Source: Bacillota bacterium
GTDB lineage: Bacteria; Bacillota; Clostridia; Acetivibrionales; DTU013
Length of the DNA stretch: 20,583 nucleotides
Assembly (NCBI GenBank): GCA_023439545.1
Contig: JAEXNT010000045.1
Coordinates: forward strand, 1-20,583
Direction of reading: 5' to 3'
The notes under the pieces are model-generated. The model did no database searches, was not told the DNA's origin, and saw nothing but the letters and a program-made list of their open reading frames with translations. A program made the translations under genes and the position numbers. Shown here in pieces: positions 1-5,990 of the stretch. Positions within the stretch are counted from its first letter, which is position 1. Each line of letters begins with the position of its first letter.

Positions 1-127
1 ATCAGGATTTAGCGTTGTTCCACCGTCGGATTCAACGGACTCAACGAACGGGATGGTCAATTTTTAACCGGCGACGATGATCAATTTTCGTCCGGCGGAC
101 ATAGTCAAATTTCGTCCGGCGTTGACA
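1..127. mobile_element. Terminal end of an insertion sequence, IS21-like, interior outside window
   Basis: The sequence leading up to 127 has three near-identical 19-bp direct repeats at an exact 24-bp period. On the minus strand the element begins TGTCAACGCCGG at 127, immediately where the coding sequence of a sugar isomerase stops resembling its family. Multiple direct repeats at the tip and a terminal 5'-TGT are known traits of IS21-family ends. No transposase is inside the window, so the family is an inference and the other end and target duplication cannot be seen. Nothing else in 1-54 is recognisable. Confidence 0.65.
55..121. repeat. Three 19-bp direct repeats with 24-bp period (transposase-binding type)
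   Basis: Units start at 55, 79 and 103. They read GGTCAATTTTTAACCGGCG, GATCAATTTTCGTCCGGCG and AGTCAAATTTCGTCCGGCG. The outer unit next to the junction and the middle one are most alike. The constant spacing and position at an element tip suggest transposase-binding sites, as described for IS21-type ends. This role is inferred. Confidence 0.85.
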
Positions 128-261
128 CTATAAAGATCTCCGAGCCCGAAATCAGCCACTTCGATATTGAGCTTCTCGGTTTTGCTTAAAACTATGCCGG
201 CCTTTTCAAAGTACTCCAGTGTCCTTTCCCTGGCCCTCTCAAACTCATCTTTGCTTAACAT
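128..261 (-). pseudogene. D-lyxose/D-mannose isomerase-like gene, 5' fragment cut by IS
   Basis: About 44 codons remain, starting MLSKDEFERARERTLEYF and reaching IEVADFGLGDL, which matches my memory of the N-terminus of cupin-type D-lyxose ketol-isomerases. The ATG at 261 has an AGAGGCG Shine-Dalgarno about 7-9 nt upstream. After GDLYS the frame enters the IS end and runs 21 codons to a stop at 64, so any product would be a 65-residue chimera lacking the cupin core and metal ligands. The rest of the gene should lie beyond the IS, left of the window. Assignment rests on a short stretch; disruption is clear from the IS-type repeats. Confidence 0.6.
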
Positions 262-290
262 GACTTACGCCTCTCAGTGTATATAACGCT

Positions 291-320
291 AAAAAGCCGA
301 TGCTTCAATCTGCATCGGCT
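291..320 (-). terminator. Intrinsic terminator after the DUF1292 gene
   Basis: Nine-base-pair perfect stem (AGCCGATGC at 295-303 with GCATCGGCT at 312-320) and an 8-nt loop. On the minus strand it is followed by TTTTT. It lies just past the stop of the 334-624 gene and ends the ruvX transcript before the broken isomerase gene. Confidence 0.9.
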
Positions 321-333
321 CTTTCATATCATT

Positions 334-624
334 TCACTCTTCCGGGTCTAATTCCTCTTCCATCCTTGACTGGAACTCATTAAAGACCTCTTCGAGTTCA
401 TCGTCATCCTCGATAGTTACGAATGAATCCTCGCCGTCTTCGTTGTGTTCGATCTTAAGTATGATTACTTCCTCGTCTTCGCCTTCCTCATCCGATTCTT
501 CTTCAAGAGGGGCCAAAACAACGTATTCATTGTCATTCATTTCGATAGTATCGATATGTTCAAACTCAACTTCGTCTCCATTTTCATCAACAAGAACGAC
601 TATATCATCTCTTTCATCATCCAT
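334..624 (-). CDS. DUF1292 (YrzB-family) small acidic protein
   Basis: A 96-residue, extremely acidic protein rich in Asp and Glu, with the strand-like core of DUF1292 (DIVVLVDENGDEVEFEHID and NEYVVLAPLEE). Its function is unknown; the family is small, cytosolic and widespread in Firmicutes. A GGGAGGTG ribosome site precedes the ATG. It sits 40 nt downstream of ruvX, the same order as in Bacillus (yrzL-yrrK-yrzB), which is strong support for the call. An intrinsic terminator follows, so this is the last gene of the transcript. Confidence 0.9.
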   Translation of the reverse strand: MDDERDDIVVLVDENGDEVEFEHIDTIEMNDNEYVVLAPLEEESDEEGEDEEVIILKIEHNEDGEDSFVTIEDDDELEEVFNEFQSRMEEELDPEE

Positions 625-664
625 AGGAGCACCTCCCTTTCATCTTGTATTAAATAACATACCC

Positions 665-1081
665 TTATTTTGACACACTGTCAAGATATCCCTGCAATAT
701 TAATACAGCAGCTATTCTATCCACTGAACCCTTCTTTTTGGAAGTTTTCATTCCGACCTCGTGCATGGTGCGGTTGGCCGCTACGGTAGTCAGGCGCTCA
801 TCCCATCTGATCACTTCCAGTCCTGTGAGTTCGGCCAAAAGGGCGCCGAATTCGATGGCCTTTTCACCGCTGGGACCTATGGTGCCGTTCATATTTTTCG
901 GAAGTCCGATCACGATTTTTTCGGCCTGATATTGCGATACAAGTTGTCTTATCTTCTCCGCGGGCTGTTCCATCGAGCCCTTCCATTGTATCGTATCAAG
1001 ACCCTGCGCGGTCCATCCGAGCGGATCGCTTACAGCGACTCCGATTCTACTGTCTCCAAAATCAATGCCCATTATGCGCAT
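665..1081 (-). CDS. ruvX: Putative pre-16S rRNA nuclease / Holliday junction resolvase-like RuvX (YqgF)
   Basis: YqgF-family RNase H-like nuclease, 138 residues, the usual length. Early MRIMGIDFGDSRIGVAVSDP carries the first catalytic Asp, and the downstream GLPKNMNGTIG, RWDERLTT and DRIAAVLILQGYL blocks are typical. The family is implicated in 5' maturation of 16S rRNA and was first proposed to be a Holliday junction resolvase. I chose the ATG at 1081 because GGAGG sits 5 nt upstream; an in-frame ATG at 1105 would overlap the preceding gene and has no better site. The gene lies 17 nt after the aldo/keto reductase and is likely co-transcribed with it. Confidence 0.93.
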   Translation of the reverse strand: MRIMGIDFGDSRIGVAVSDPLGWTAQGLDTIQWKGSMEQPAEKIRQLVSQYQAEKIVIGLPKNMNGTIGPSGEKAIEFGALLAELTGLEVIRWDERLTTVAANRTMHEVGMKTSKKKGSVDRIAAVLILQGYLDSVSK

Positions 1082-1098
1082 AAAACCTCCGCCGATTC

Positions 1099-2046
1099 TT
1101 AGCATATTTTAATGGCAAACTGAGGACAAACACTGCCGCAATAACCGCAGAGCAGGCATTTATCCTTGTCTACCGCCGCTTTACCGTCCCTCAGGCTAAG
1201 GGCGTTCTGTTTGCAGCGTTCTACACACCTGCCGCAGCCCTCGCACCAATAATCTATATGGAGATGCTTTTCCCTGGAGGCTATCCTGTTCTTTAAAGCT
1301 TTCGGGACTGTTCCTCCTTCAAAACGGCATACATTCATCTCGACCTCTTCGACACTTTGCATCCCGATAGCAATTGAATGCACGAACGGGAGGTCTAGTA
1401 CGAATTTCAGGCATTCCTCATAGGAATTGAGCAGGTTGCCGCCTCCTAGAGGTTTCATGCTGTAGACTCCCTTTCCGCAAGCAAATGCGGCTTTTACGGC
1501 GTCAAGCATCTCTTCGGCCGTACCGTCGCCTATGCCGATGCCCGTTTTGTTCACTAGAGGGTGCACAACGTCGAGCTCGGGCATTTCGCAAACGGCCCGT
1601 ACGACCTCGATGTTGTGCGTCGAAACTCCAACGGCCCTTATCCTGCCCTTTTCGCGCTCGTTCAGGTAATATTCGAGCGCCTGACGGTGACCGCGCAGCG
1701 TCAGCCGGCTTTCCTGCTCATGCATCAGGAATATGTCTATAACGTCCGTATTGAGCTCTCTTCTGGCCTTTTCTACGCTTGTGGCCGCACCTTCGGCAGT
1801 ATATGCATAAGACTTGGTCGCTACCACCGGTTTTCGGTCCATACCCCGCGAAGCTTCCCGTATATGTTCATAGGTACCGTAAAGCTCGGCTGTGTCAATG
1901 AAATTGACGCCGCGTTCCAACGCGCTGCGGATGACCCGCGCCCCTTCCGCTACCGGGAGACCCAACTGAAGAGGACCAATAACCAATGCCCCGAAGCACA
2001 TTTTCGATACTGTGATGTCTGTTCTTCCCAACTTGTTATACTGCAT
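1099..2046 (-). CDS. Aldo/keto reductase with C-terminal 2x[4Fe-4S] ferredoxin domain
   Basis: A 315-residue protein. Residues 1-250 form an aldo/keto reductase barrel with the catalytic tetrad visible as D51, Y56, K78 and H109, and the LGRTDITVSKMCFGA start. The C-terminus carries two cluster motifs, C268-x2-C-x2-C-x3-C278 and C297-x2-C-x2-C-x3-C307, so electrons may pass between NAD(P)H or substrate and iron-sulfur centres. The substrate cannot be told from the sequence. It is set between ireB and ruvX, where this gene is not normally found. The upstream ireB terminator means it may need read-through or its own promoter; I do not see a convincing one in the 50-nt gap. Confidence 0.9.
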   Translation of the reverse strand: MQYNKLGRTDITVSKMCFGALVIGPLQLGLPVAEGARVIRSALERGVNFIDTAELYGTYEHIREASRGMDRKPVVATKSYAYTAEGAATSVEKARRELNTDVIDIFLMHEQESRLTLRGHRQALEYYLNEREKGRIRAVGVSTHNIEVVRAVCEMPELDVVHPLVNKTGIGIGDGTAEEMLDAVKAAFACGKGVYSMKPLGGGNLLNSYEECLKFVLDLPFVHSIAIGMQSVEEVEMNVCRFEGGTVPKALKNRIASREKHLHIDYWCEGCGRCVERCKQNALSLRDGKAAVDKDKCLLCGYCGSVCPQFAIKIC

Positions 2047-2060
2047 ACGACCCCGTCTTC

Positions 2061-2091
2061 AAAAATAAATAAAACCCCGGGCTTCGGGGTT
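2061..2091 (-). terminator. Intrinsic terminator between ireB and the aldo/keto reductase
   Basis: Stem AACCCCG (2073-2079) with CGGGGTT (2085-2091), 5-nt loop. On the minus strand it is followed by TTATTTATTTTT. It lies 5 nt past the ireB stop and 26 nt before the reductase start, so it partly insulates the two. Confidence 0.85.
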
Positions 2092-2096
2092 CAAAT

Positions 2097-2351
2097 TTAT
2101 TTCTTATTCTCAAGATAGAACCTTACGATCTCTTCGAGCAATTCGTCCCGTTCAAGTCTCCGCACGACGCTCCTTGCGTTCAGGTGATTCGTTATGTAAG
2201 TGGGATCTCCGGAGAGTATATAGCCGACAAGCTGGTTGATAGGGTTATAGCCCTTTTCGTTCAGCGCCTTGTATACCGTAAACAGTATATCACGGGCTTC
2301 ATTCTCCTTGTCCTTATCCATTTTGAACATCATGGTTTCACTGTTTGCCAT
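2097..2351 (-). CDS. ireB: IreB-family regulatory phosphoprotein (UPF0297/YrzL)
   Basis: 84 residues, full family length. The block ALNEKGYNPINQLVGYILSGDP and the NARSVVRRLERDELLEEIVRFYL segment are diagnostic of UPF0297. In Enterococcus the protein is phosphorylated by the PASTA-domain kinase IreK near its N-terminus and tunes cephalosporin tolerance; here Ser4 and Thr6 lie in the equivalent region (inference). A GGGGAG site precedes the ATG. It lies first in the ireB-(AKR)-ruvX-DUF1292 cluster with its own promoter. Confidence 0.93.
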   Translation of the reverse strand: MANSETMMFKMDKDKENEARDILFTVYKALNEKGYNPINQLVGYILSGDPTYITNHLNARSVVRRLERDELLEEIVRFYLENKK

Positions 2352-2424
2352 TTACAACACTCCCCTGACTGCCATCAATAACGAATAATAACCGTAGATT
2401 CACAAACACATGTTTGATATAAAT

Positions 2425-2453
2425 ATAATAATACAAGCGGTAGTTTTATGCAA
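2425..2453 (-). promoter_or_regulatory. Candidate sigma-A promoter of ireB
   Basis: On the minus strand TTGCAT (2448-2453), a 17-nt spacer and TATTAT (2425-2430). It lies about 75 nt upstream of the ireB ATG. The -35 is a modest match, the -10 good. No strong terminator is seen for mtaB between 2454 and 2477, so some read-through from mtaB is possible. Confidence 0.55.
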
Positions 2454-2476
2454 TACAAAAAACCAAAGGGTAATCG

Positions 2477-3841
2477 CTATAACTCACCGTCGACATATTC
2501 AGCCACCGCCCTGACAAGCCCGGTATGCGAAATATTTCCCACGATGCTAGTATCCCCCTTCGTCAGCACTCTTATGTAATTGGGTGTAAGCCCTTCGTAG
2601 ATGCCGGGGTCATCCTTGAGTTCATGCTCGTAAAGCACTGGCATCCGTCTCCCGACGAATTTGGTATTGAACTCAAGCGCACAGCGGTCGGACAGGCTGA
2701 TGACCTTCCGGCTGCGCGCCTCCTTTACTATCCCGTCCACCTGTCCGTCAAAGTCGGCGGCAGGAGTTCCCTCCCTCGGCGAGAATTTGAAGACATGCAT
2801 TTTGGCGAAACGTATCTCTTCGAGGAATTCATAAGTACGTTCGAACTCCTCGTCGGTCTCACCCGGAAAGCCCACCATTACGTCGGTAGTGACTGATACG
2901 TCGGGAATATTCTCTCTCAATAGATCTACGGCCTTTTTATACTCCGATGTCGTATAGCGCCTGTTCATACGTTTAAGAGTCTCGTCACAACCGCTCTGAA
3001 GGGAAATATGAAAGTGCGGGCAGAGTTTTCCCATCTTTGCCGCCGATTCCGCAAACTCTTGGGTAATCAGAGTCGGTTCTATCGAGCCTATGCGTATTCG
3101 TTCGATACCTTCTATATCATTCACTCCCCTAATTAGGTCGGGAAGCCTGATCTTGCCCAGATCCCTGCCGTAGGATGCGATATGTATGCCGGTCAGCACG
3201 ACTTCCTTGAAGCCTGCCTCGACAAGCCTCCCCACTTCACCGGTGATCTCGTCGTACGGCCTGCTCCGTATAGGGCCTCTTGCATATGGAATAATGCAAT
3301 ACGAACAGTATTGGCTGCAGCCCTCCTGTATTTTAAGAAATGCCCTTGTCCTGTCCTTGTACCTCTCTATTTTGAGGTCTTCAAACTTATGATTCTTCAT
3401 AACGTTTTCGACGGCTGAGATCCTTTCCCCGCCATTGAGAAAAGCTTCTACGAATTCCGGTACCCTGAGCCTGTCCGCGGTACCCGCGACAATATCCACT
3501 TCCGGCATAGCCTCCACTTCCTGCTTTGCTGTCTGAGGATAACAGCCGACTGCCGCCACCACGGCATTTACGTTCAACTGTCTGGCCCTGCGTATGGCCT
3601 GGCGCGATTTGCGGGAGCTCAAGCCTGTAACGGTACAGGTATTGATCACATAGACGTCCGCTGCAGAATCAAACTCGACCTGCTCATAACCCTCATTTTC
3701 AAAGGCCTCTGCCATTGCCTCGGTTTCATATTGATTCACTTTGCACCCAAGGGTGTAAAAACCCACTGTCTTTTTTTTCCTGAAAACCCCTTCACAGCTG
3801 GGATTTTGATCTATTTTTTCATTATTGTTTTTTCCATGCAC
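2477..3841 (-). CDS. mtaB: tRNA t6A37 methylthiotransferase MtaB, with unusual N-terminal extension
   Basis: Radical-SAM methylthiotransferase that converts t6A37 to ms2t6A in tRNAs reading ANN codons. 454 residues: UPF0004 domain with cluster cysteines C33, C69 and C100; radical SAM motif GCSQYCSYC (C175, C179, C182); C-terminal TRAM-like region. Family members usually begin MKKVAFYTLGCKVNQYET; here that block starts near residue 22, behind an AT-rich leader peptide (MHGKNNNEKIDQNPSCEGVF). The only usable start I see is the ATG at 3841, with GGAG about 13 nt upstream, which is a long spacing. A decayed second copy of the 5' end lies at 4921-5009, so this N-terminus was probably rebuilt by an insertion. 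Confidence 0.93.
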   Translation of the reverse strand: MHGKNNNEKIDQNPSCEGVFRKKKTVGFYTLGCKVNQYETEAMAEAFENEGYEQVEFDSAADVYVINTCTVTGLSSRKSRQAIRRARQLNVNAVVAAVGCYPQTAKQEVEAMPEVDIVAGTADRLRVPEFVEAFLNGGERISAVENVMKNHKFEDLKIERYKDRTRAFLKIQEGCSQYCSYCIIPYARGPIRSRPYDEITGEVGRLVEAGFKEVVLTGIHIASYGRDLGKIRLPDLIRGVNDIEGIERIRIGSIEPTLITQEFAESAAKMGKLCPHFHISLQSGCDETLKRMNRRYTTSEYKKAVDLLRENIPDVSVTTDVMVGFPGETDEEFERTYEFLEEIRFAKMHVFKFSPREGTPAADFDGQVDGIVKEARSRKVISLSDRCALEFNTKFVGRRMPVLYEHELKDDPGIYEGLTPNYIRVLTKGDTSIVGNISHTGLVRAVAEYVDGEL

Positions 3842-3880
3842 AGTATCTATCTCCTCATTGTTATATAAAAGCGTACCGTT

Positions 3881-3889
3881 ATTTTACCA
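3881..3889 (-). promoter_or_regulatory. Possible extended -10 promoter for mtaB
   Basis: Minus-strand TGGTAAAAT (TGn plus TAAAAT) about 40 nt upstream of the mtaB ATG. No good -35 is present at 17 nt. It would be a replacement for the promoter now stranded at 5045-5073. The rest of 3842-4045 is AT-rich spacer in which I see no gene and only weak AT hairpins. Confidence 0.35.
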
Positions 3890-4045
3890 CAACTTTGGGA
3901 GTTTTAATAACGAGAAGAGTCTTTATTTACCTTTCGTTATCGACTCCTATTGAGCACTAACAAAGTGAAAAATATCTCTTCCCATTTATTGGATATGTGC
4001 TAAACTTTTTAATTTAGTTTTATAACCAACTTATATAAGAATTTG

Positions 4046-4843
4046 TTAAGGTTTTTCCTTTACTTTTGGTTTAAATGAAAATATTACATTGTAATGTTCA
4101 GGTGAATCATTATAATCATTTCTTAAAAATATTACTATTTCATTTGTCTTTTCTATTTGACCAACTAAAAATGAATTATATTGATTTGCTTTATCTGGCG
4201 ATGCTTTTTCTGTATCGCGAATCCATTGATAGAACCTCCATCTATCAGCAACTGTTTTCCCTAAATTATTTTCGGGTTCTCGATAATTATAAAACTTATA
4301 GTTCCCAAAAGTTGTAGACATTGTTTTTTCTAATATATTAATCTTTATTGAATTTAAATTACTTACATTTTTAATTGGCTTAATTGTTAATATATTTTTA
4401 TTATCTCTTTCAATTTCAACCACACCTTTAGATATTTTACTAAAATCAACCATTTCAATTAATTCTTCATATTCTTCATAACTTATGCCAAAATGTTCGT
4501 CCCAATTTACAATATGATTAGCATATATAATTCCGTCCCTCATTTTATAGATGCGCTCATCCAATTTCCATACATTAGAATCCTTAAAAGCAGCTTTATT
4601 TGCTTCATAATTAGATATAATCTTATCAACAATTTCATCATAACGTTTTTTATTTTCTTGAGCAACCGAAAATTGCATAACATCTACATCAACTTTACCT
4701 GTGGGAAAAAACTTCACAATATCATTTTCAAGGTTTCCACTTAATTTATTATTTTCGGCACTTATTTTATTGTTTTCGGATTGTTTAGCACATCCTGTGA
4801 AAGCGACTAATAACACAACAATCAACATAATCTTTATTTTCAT
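4046..4843 (-). CDS. Orphan lipoprotein, AT-rich, unknown function
   Basis: Not recognised. From the ATG at 4843 it is 265 residues, beginning MKIKIMLIVVLLVAFTGC: basic N-region, hydrophobic core and a lipobox (FTGC), so it should be exported and lipid-anchored. The start is fixed by AAGGTG 6 nt upstream; the longer in-frame ORF to 4918 would bury the signal peptide. The mature part opens with Asn/Ser/Lys-rich linker, then a soluble domain with aromatic-rich patches (VWKLDERIYKMRDGIIY, RWRFYQWIRD) and no known motif. Base use is much more AT-rich than its neighbours (many AAT, ATA, AAA codons), which suggests transfer. It may be transcribed from the old mtaB promoter at 5045-5073, giving a leader near 190 nt. 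Confidence 0.8.
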   Translation of the reverse strand: MKIKIMLIVVLLVAFTGCAKQSENNKISAENNKLSGNLENDIVKFFPTGKVDVDVMQFSVAQENKKRYDEIVDKIISNYEANKAAFKDSNVWKLDERIYKMRDGIIYANHIVNWDEHFGISYEEYEELIEMVDFSKISKGVVEIERDNKNILTIKPIKNVSNLNSIKINILEKTMSTTFGNYKFYNYREPENNLGKTVADRWRFYQWIRDTEKASPDKANQYNSFLVGQIEKTNEIVIFLRNDYNDSPEHYNVIFSFKPKVKEKP

Positions 4844-4920
4844 AGAATTCACCTTACACTTAATATTAATAGAGCTGTTTTTCTTTCTGTAACCAAAATT
4901 AAGCTGGCTTTTTCCCATCC

Positions 4921-5009
4921 ACTCTAAGCCAGTGTTTTCAAGACTTGCACGAAATCATATTTGCTTTCACTTTGGGTCAGCCAAGTGTATAAAACGCGAC
5001 TTTTTTCAC
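4921..5009 (-). pseudogene. Decayed second copy of the mtaB 5' end
   Basis: GGAGG (5014-5018) and a GTG at 5009 open a frame VKKVAFYTLG that stops at a TGA after 10 codons (4977). This is the canonical MtaB start. With small indels the match continues: C-K-V-N-Q-Y-E codons are recognisable (TG-acc-C AAA GTG AA-ag-C AA-a TAT GA), and farther on TTGAAAACACTGGCTTAGAG parallels the functional copy's TTGAAAATGAGGGTTATGAG (Phe-Glu-Asn-Glu-Gly-Tyr-Glu). About 90 bp are preserved with deletions. It is separated from the intact gene by the AT-rich lipoprotein block. It could instead be read as a small upstream ORF, but the family match makes a remnant more likely. Confidence 0.72.
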
Positions 5010-5044
5010 GGTTCCTCCGTATAGAATTTTGATGTAATTAATAT

Positions 5045-5073
5045 ATTATAGTTAATTCATATTTTTTTAACAA
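5045..5073 (-). promoter_or_regulatory. Strong sigma-A promoter, formerly of mtaB, now facing the lipoprotein gene
   Basis: Minus-strand TTGTTA (5068-5073), 17-nt spacer, TATAAT (5045-5050, perfect). About 27 nt downstream is the intact GGAGG of the mtaB remnant. The promoter is back-to-back with that of the HPr-like gene (-35 boxes 8 nt apart). Together with the remnant, this accounts for most of the 318-base gene-free stretch 4844-5161; I see nothing else in it. Confidence 0.7.
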
Positions 5074-5081
5074 TAACGTAA

Positions 5082-5110
5082 TTGACTTGTTGCCAGAAAC
5101 AGGATATCAT
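5082..5110 (+). promoter_or_regulatory. Sigma-A promoter of the HPr-like gene
   Basis: TTGACT (5082-5087), 17-nt spacer, TATCAT (5105-5110). Both boxes are one base off consensus. The gene starts at 5162, giving a leader of roughly 45 nt with an AAGGAGG site. Confidence 0.75.
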
Positions 5111-5161
5111 TATTTTAAGCAATGCGAAGCCGACACCATATGTAAGAAGGAGGTTTTAGTG

Positions 5162-5389
5162 ATGAAAGCATTCAGCATTATGCTAAAAACAATAAACGAC
5201 GTCAAGGACTTTGTAAATATCGCGAACAAATACGACTTCGATGTGGATCTGACCTCAGGGCGCTACGTCGTAGACGCAAAATCCATCATGGGAATATTCA
5301 GTCTGGATTTCAACAAACCTATCCGTGTGGAAGTCCATACGGACGATTGCGAAACCTTCTGCGAAGAAATAAAATCCTTCATAATTTGA
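5162..5389 (+). CDS. HPr-fold protein lacking the phosphorylatable histidine
   Basis: 75 residues, beginning MKAFSIMLKTINDVKDFVNI and containing DAKSIMGIFSLD, which aligns with the HPr Ser46 loop (KSIMGxxSL). The usual HPr active-site block TGLHARPA is replaced by TINDVKDF, so His15 is absent and PTS phosphotransfer from enzyme I is not expected. Ser at the regulatory position is kept, so phosphorylation by HPr kinase and a Crh-like signalling role is possible but inferred. Such proteins recur in Clostridia. The ATG at 5162 follows AAGGAGG with 7 nt spacing; a GTG just before it is less likely. Single-gene transcript with its own promoter and terminator. Confidence 0.82.
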   Translation: MKAFSIMLKTINDVKDFVNIANKYDFDVDLTSGRYVVDAKSIMGIFSLDFNKPIRVEVHTDDCETFCEEIKSFII

Positions 5390-5427
5390 CGATCACAACA
5401 ATCTGTTAATACAAATTGCTGTAAAGT

Positions 5428-5457
5428 GACCCGGTGCGAAAGCTGCCGGGTCTTTTT
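5428..5457 (+). terminator. Intrinsic terminator of the HPr-like gene
   Basis: Seven-base-pair stem GACCCGG (5428-5434) with CCGGGTC (5446-5452), 11-nt loop, then TTTTT (5453-5457). On the other strand there is no useful T-run, so the facing DUF523 gene has no clear terminator of its own. Confidence 0.9.
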
Positions 5458-5471
5458 ACAGGCTGACGGCC

Positions 5472-5516
5472 GTTTTGTCCGTTTTGTCTGTTTTGTCTGT
5501 TTTGTCTGTTTTGTCC
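5472..5516. repeat. Five tandem copies of a 9-bp unit
   Basis: Perfect head-to-tail array of GTTTTGTCY: units 5472-5480, 5481-5489, 5490-5498, 5499-5507 and 5508-5516; first and last end in C, the middle three in T. It starts 2 nt after the DUF523 stop codon and lies between two converging genes. Unit length is a multiple of three. Function unknown; a slippage-born minisatellite is the simplest explanation. Confidence 0.95.
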
Positions 5517-5518
5517 GA

Positions 5519-5977
5519 TCACTCTTCCAATGCCTCGATATTTTCCTCAGTTAACACATCTATCCCGTTCTTACTCAGCAGTTCCGAGGTTACGCCGTTT
5601 CCAGCCCTCAAAGCGCCGCTGAAGGTACCGTCATAGATCTGTCCGCGCCCGCAGGACGGGCTCCTGGCTTTTAAAACTGCCTTTTTCACACCGCAGGAAA
5701 GAGCCAGTTTCAATGTTTCCTCGGCGCCCTTGATAAAATACTCCGTTACATCCTTTCCATCCACGGTTTTGACGCGGCATCCGCCGCTAAGCACATCGAC
5801 TCCGCTGCCGCCTGCTATTTCACTTTGACCTCTCGGAGTCGGACATCCCCCCAGCTGCTCCGGGCAGACAGGGATTACTTTCCCTTCCGAGGCCAGTTTC
5901 ATAAGCGTTTCATTTTTCTTTGTTCCGCCGTCGTAGCGGCATTTTATACCCAAAAGACATGCGCTCACCAAATACAT
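5519..5977 (-). CDS. DUF523 protein, TudS-like thiouracil desulfidase family
   Basis: 152 residues, full family length. Opens VSACLLGIKCRYDG and holds CPEQLGGCPTPR and KARSPSCGRGQIYDG, the conserved DUF523 blocks. Members studied as TudS bind a [4Fe-4S] cluster through three cysteines and remove sulfur from thiouracil; candidates here are C7, C38 and C109. The true substrate in this organism is unknown. GGAAGG precedes the ATG. Only 13 nt separate it from the rnr stop, so it is likely co-transcribed with rnr. In many Firmicutes smpB follows rnr; here DUF523 occupies that place. Confidence 0.9.
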   Translation of the reverse strand: MYLVSACLLGIKCRYDGGTKKNETLMKLASEGKVIPVCPEQLGGCPTPRGQSEIAGGSGVDVLSGGCRVKTVDGKDVTEYFIKGAEETLKLALSCGVKKAVLKARSPSCGRGQIYDGTFSGALRAGNGVTSELLSKNGIDVLTEENIEALEE

Positions 5978-5990
5978 ATGATCCCTTCCT

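Noticed and set aside
64..127. Continuation of the isomerase reading frame into the repeat region as real protein sequence
   Set aside because: The last 21 codons are IS terminal repeats translated by chance; the family similarity ends at 128.
1561..2118. 185-codon plus-strand frame antisense to the aldo/keto reductase
   Set aside because: No family resemblance, no ribosome site, and it lies wholly over a clear minus-strand gene.
3980..4025. Terminator of the lipoprotein gene
   Set aside because: Only short AT-only pairings (AAACT with AGTTT) can be drawn, so I do not call it.
5087..5161. N-terminal extension of the HPr-like protein starting at a TTG at 5087
   Set aside because: It would start inside the promoter; the AAGGAGG site and HPr-like alignment fix the ATG at 5162.
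5472..5516. CRISPR array
   Set aside because: Unit is 9 bp with no spacers; it is a simple tandem repeat.
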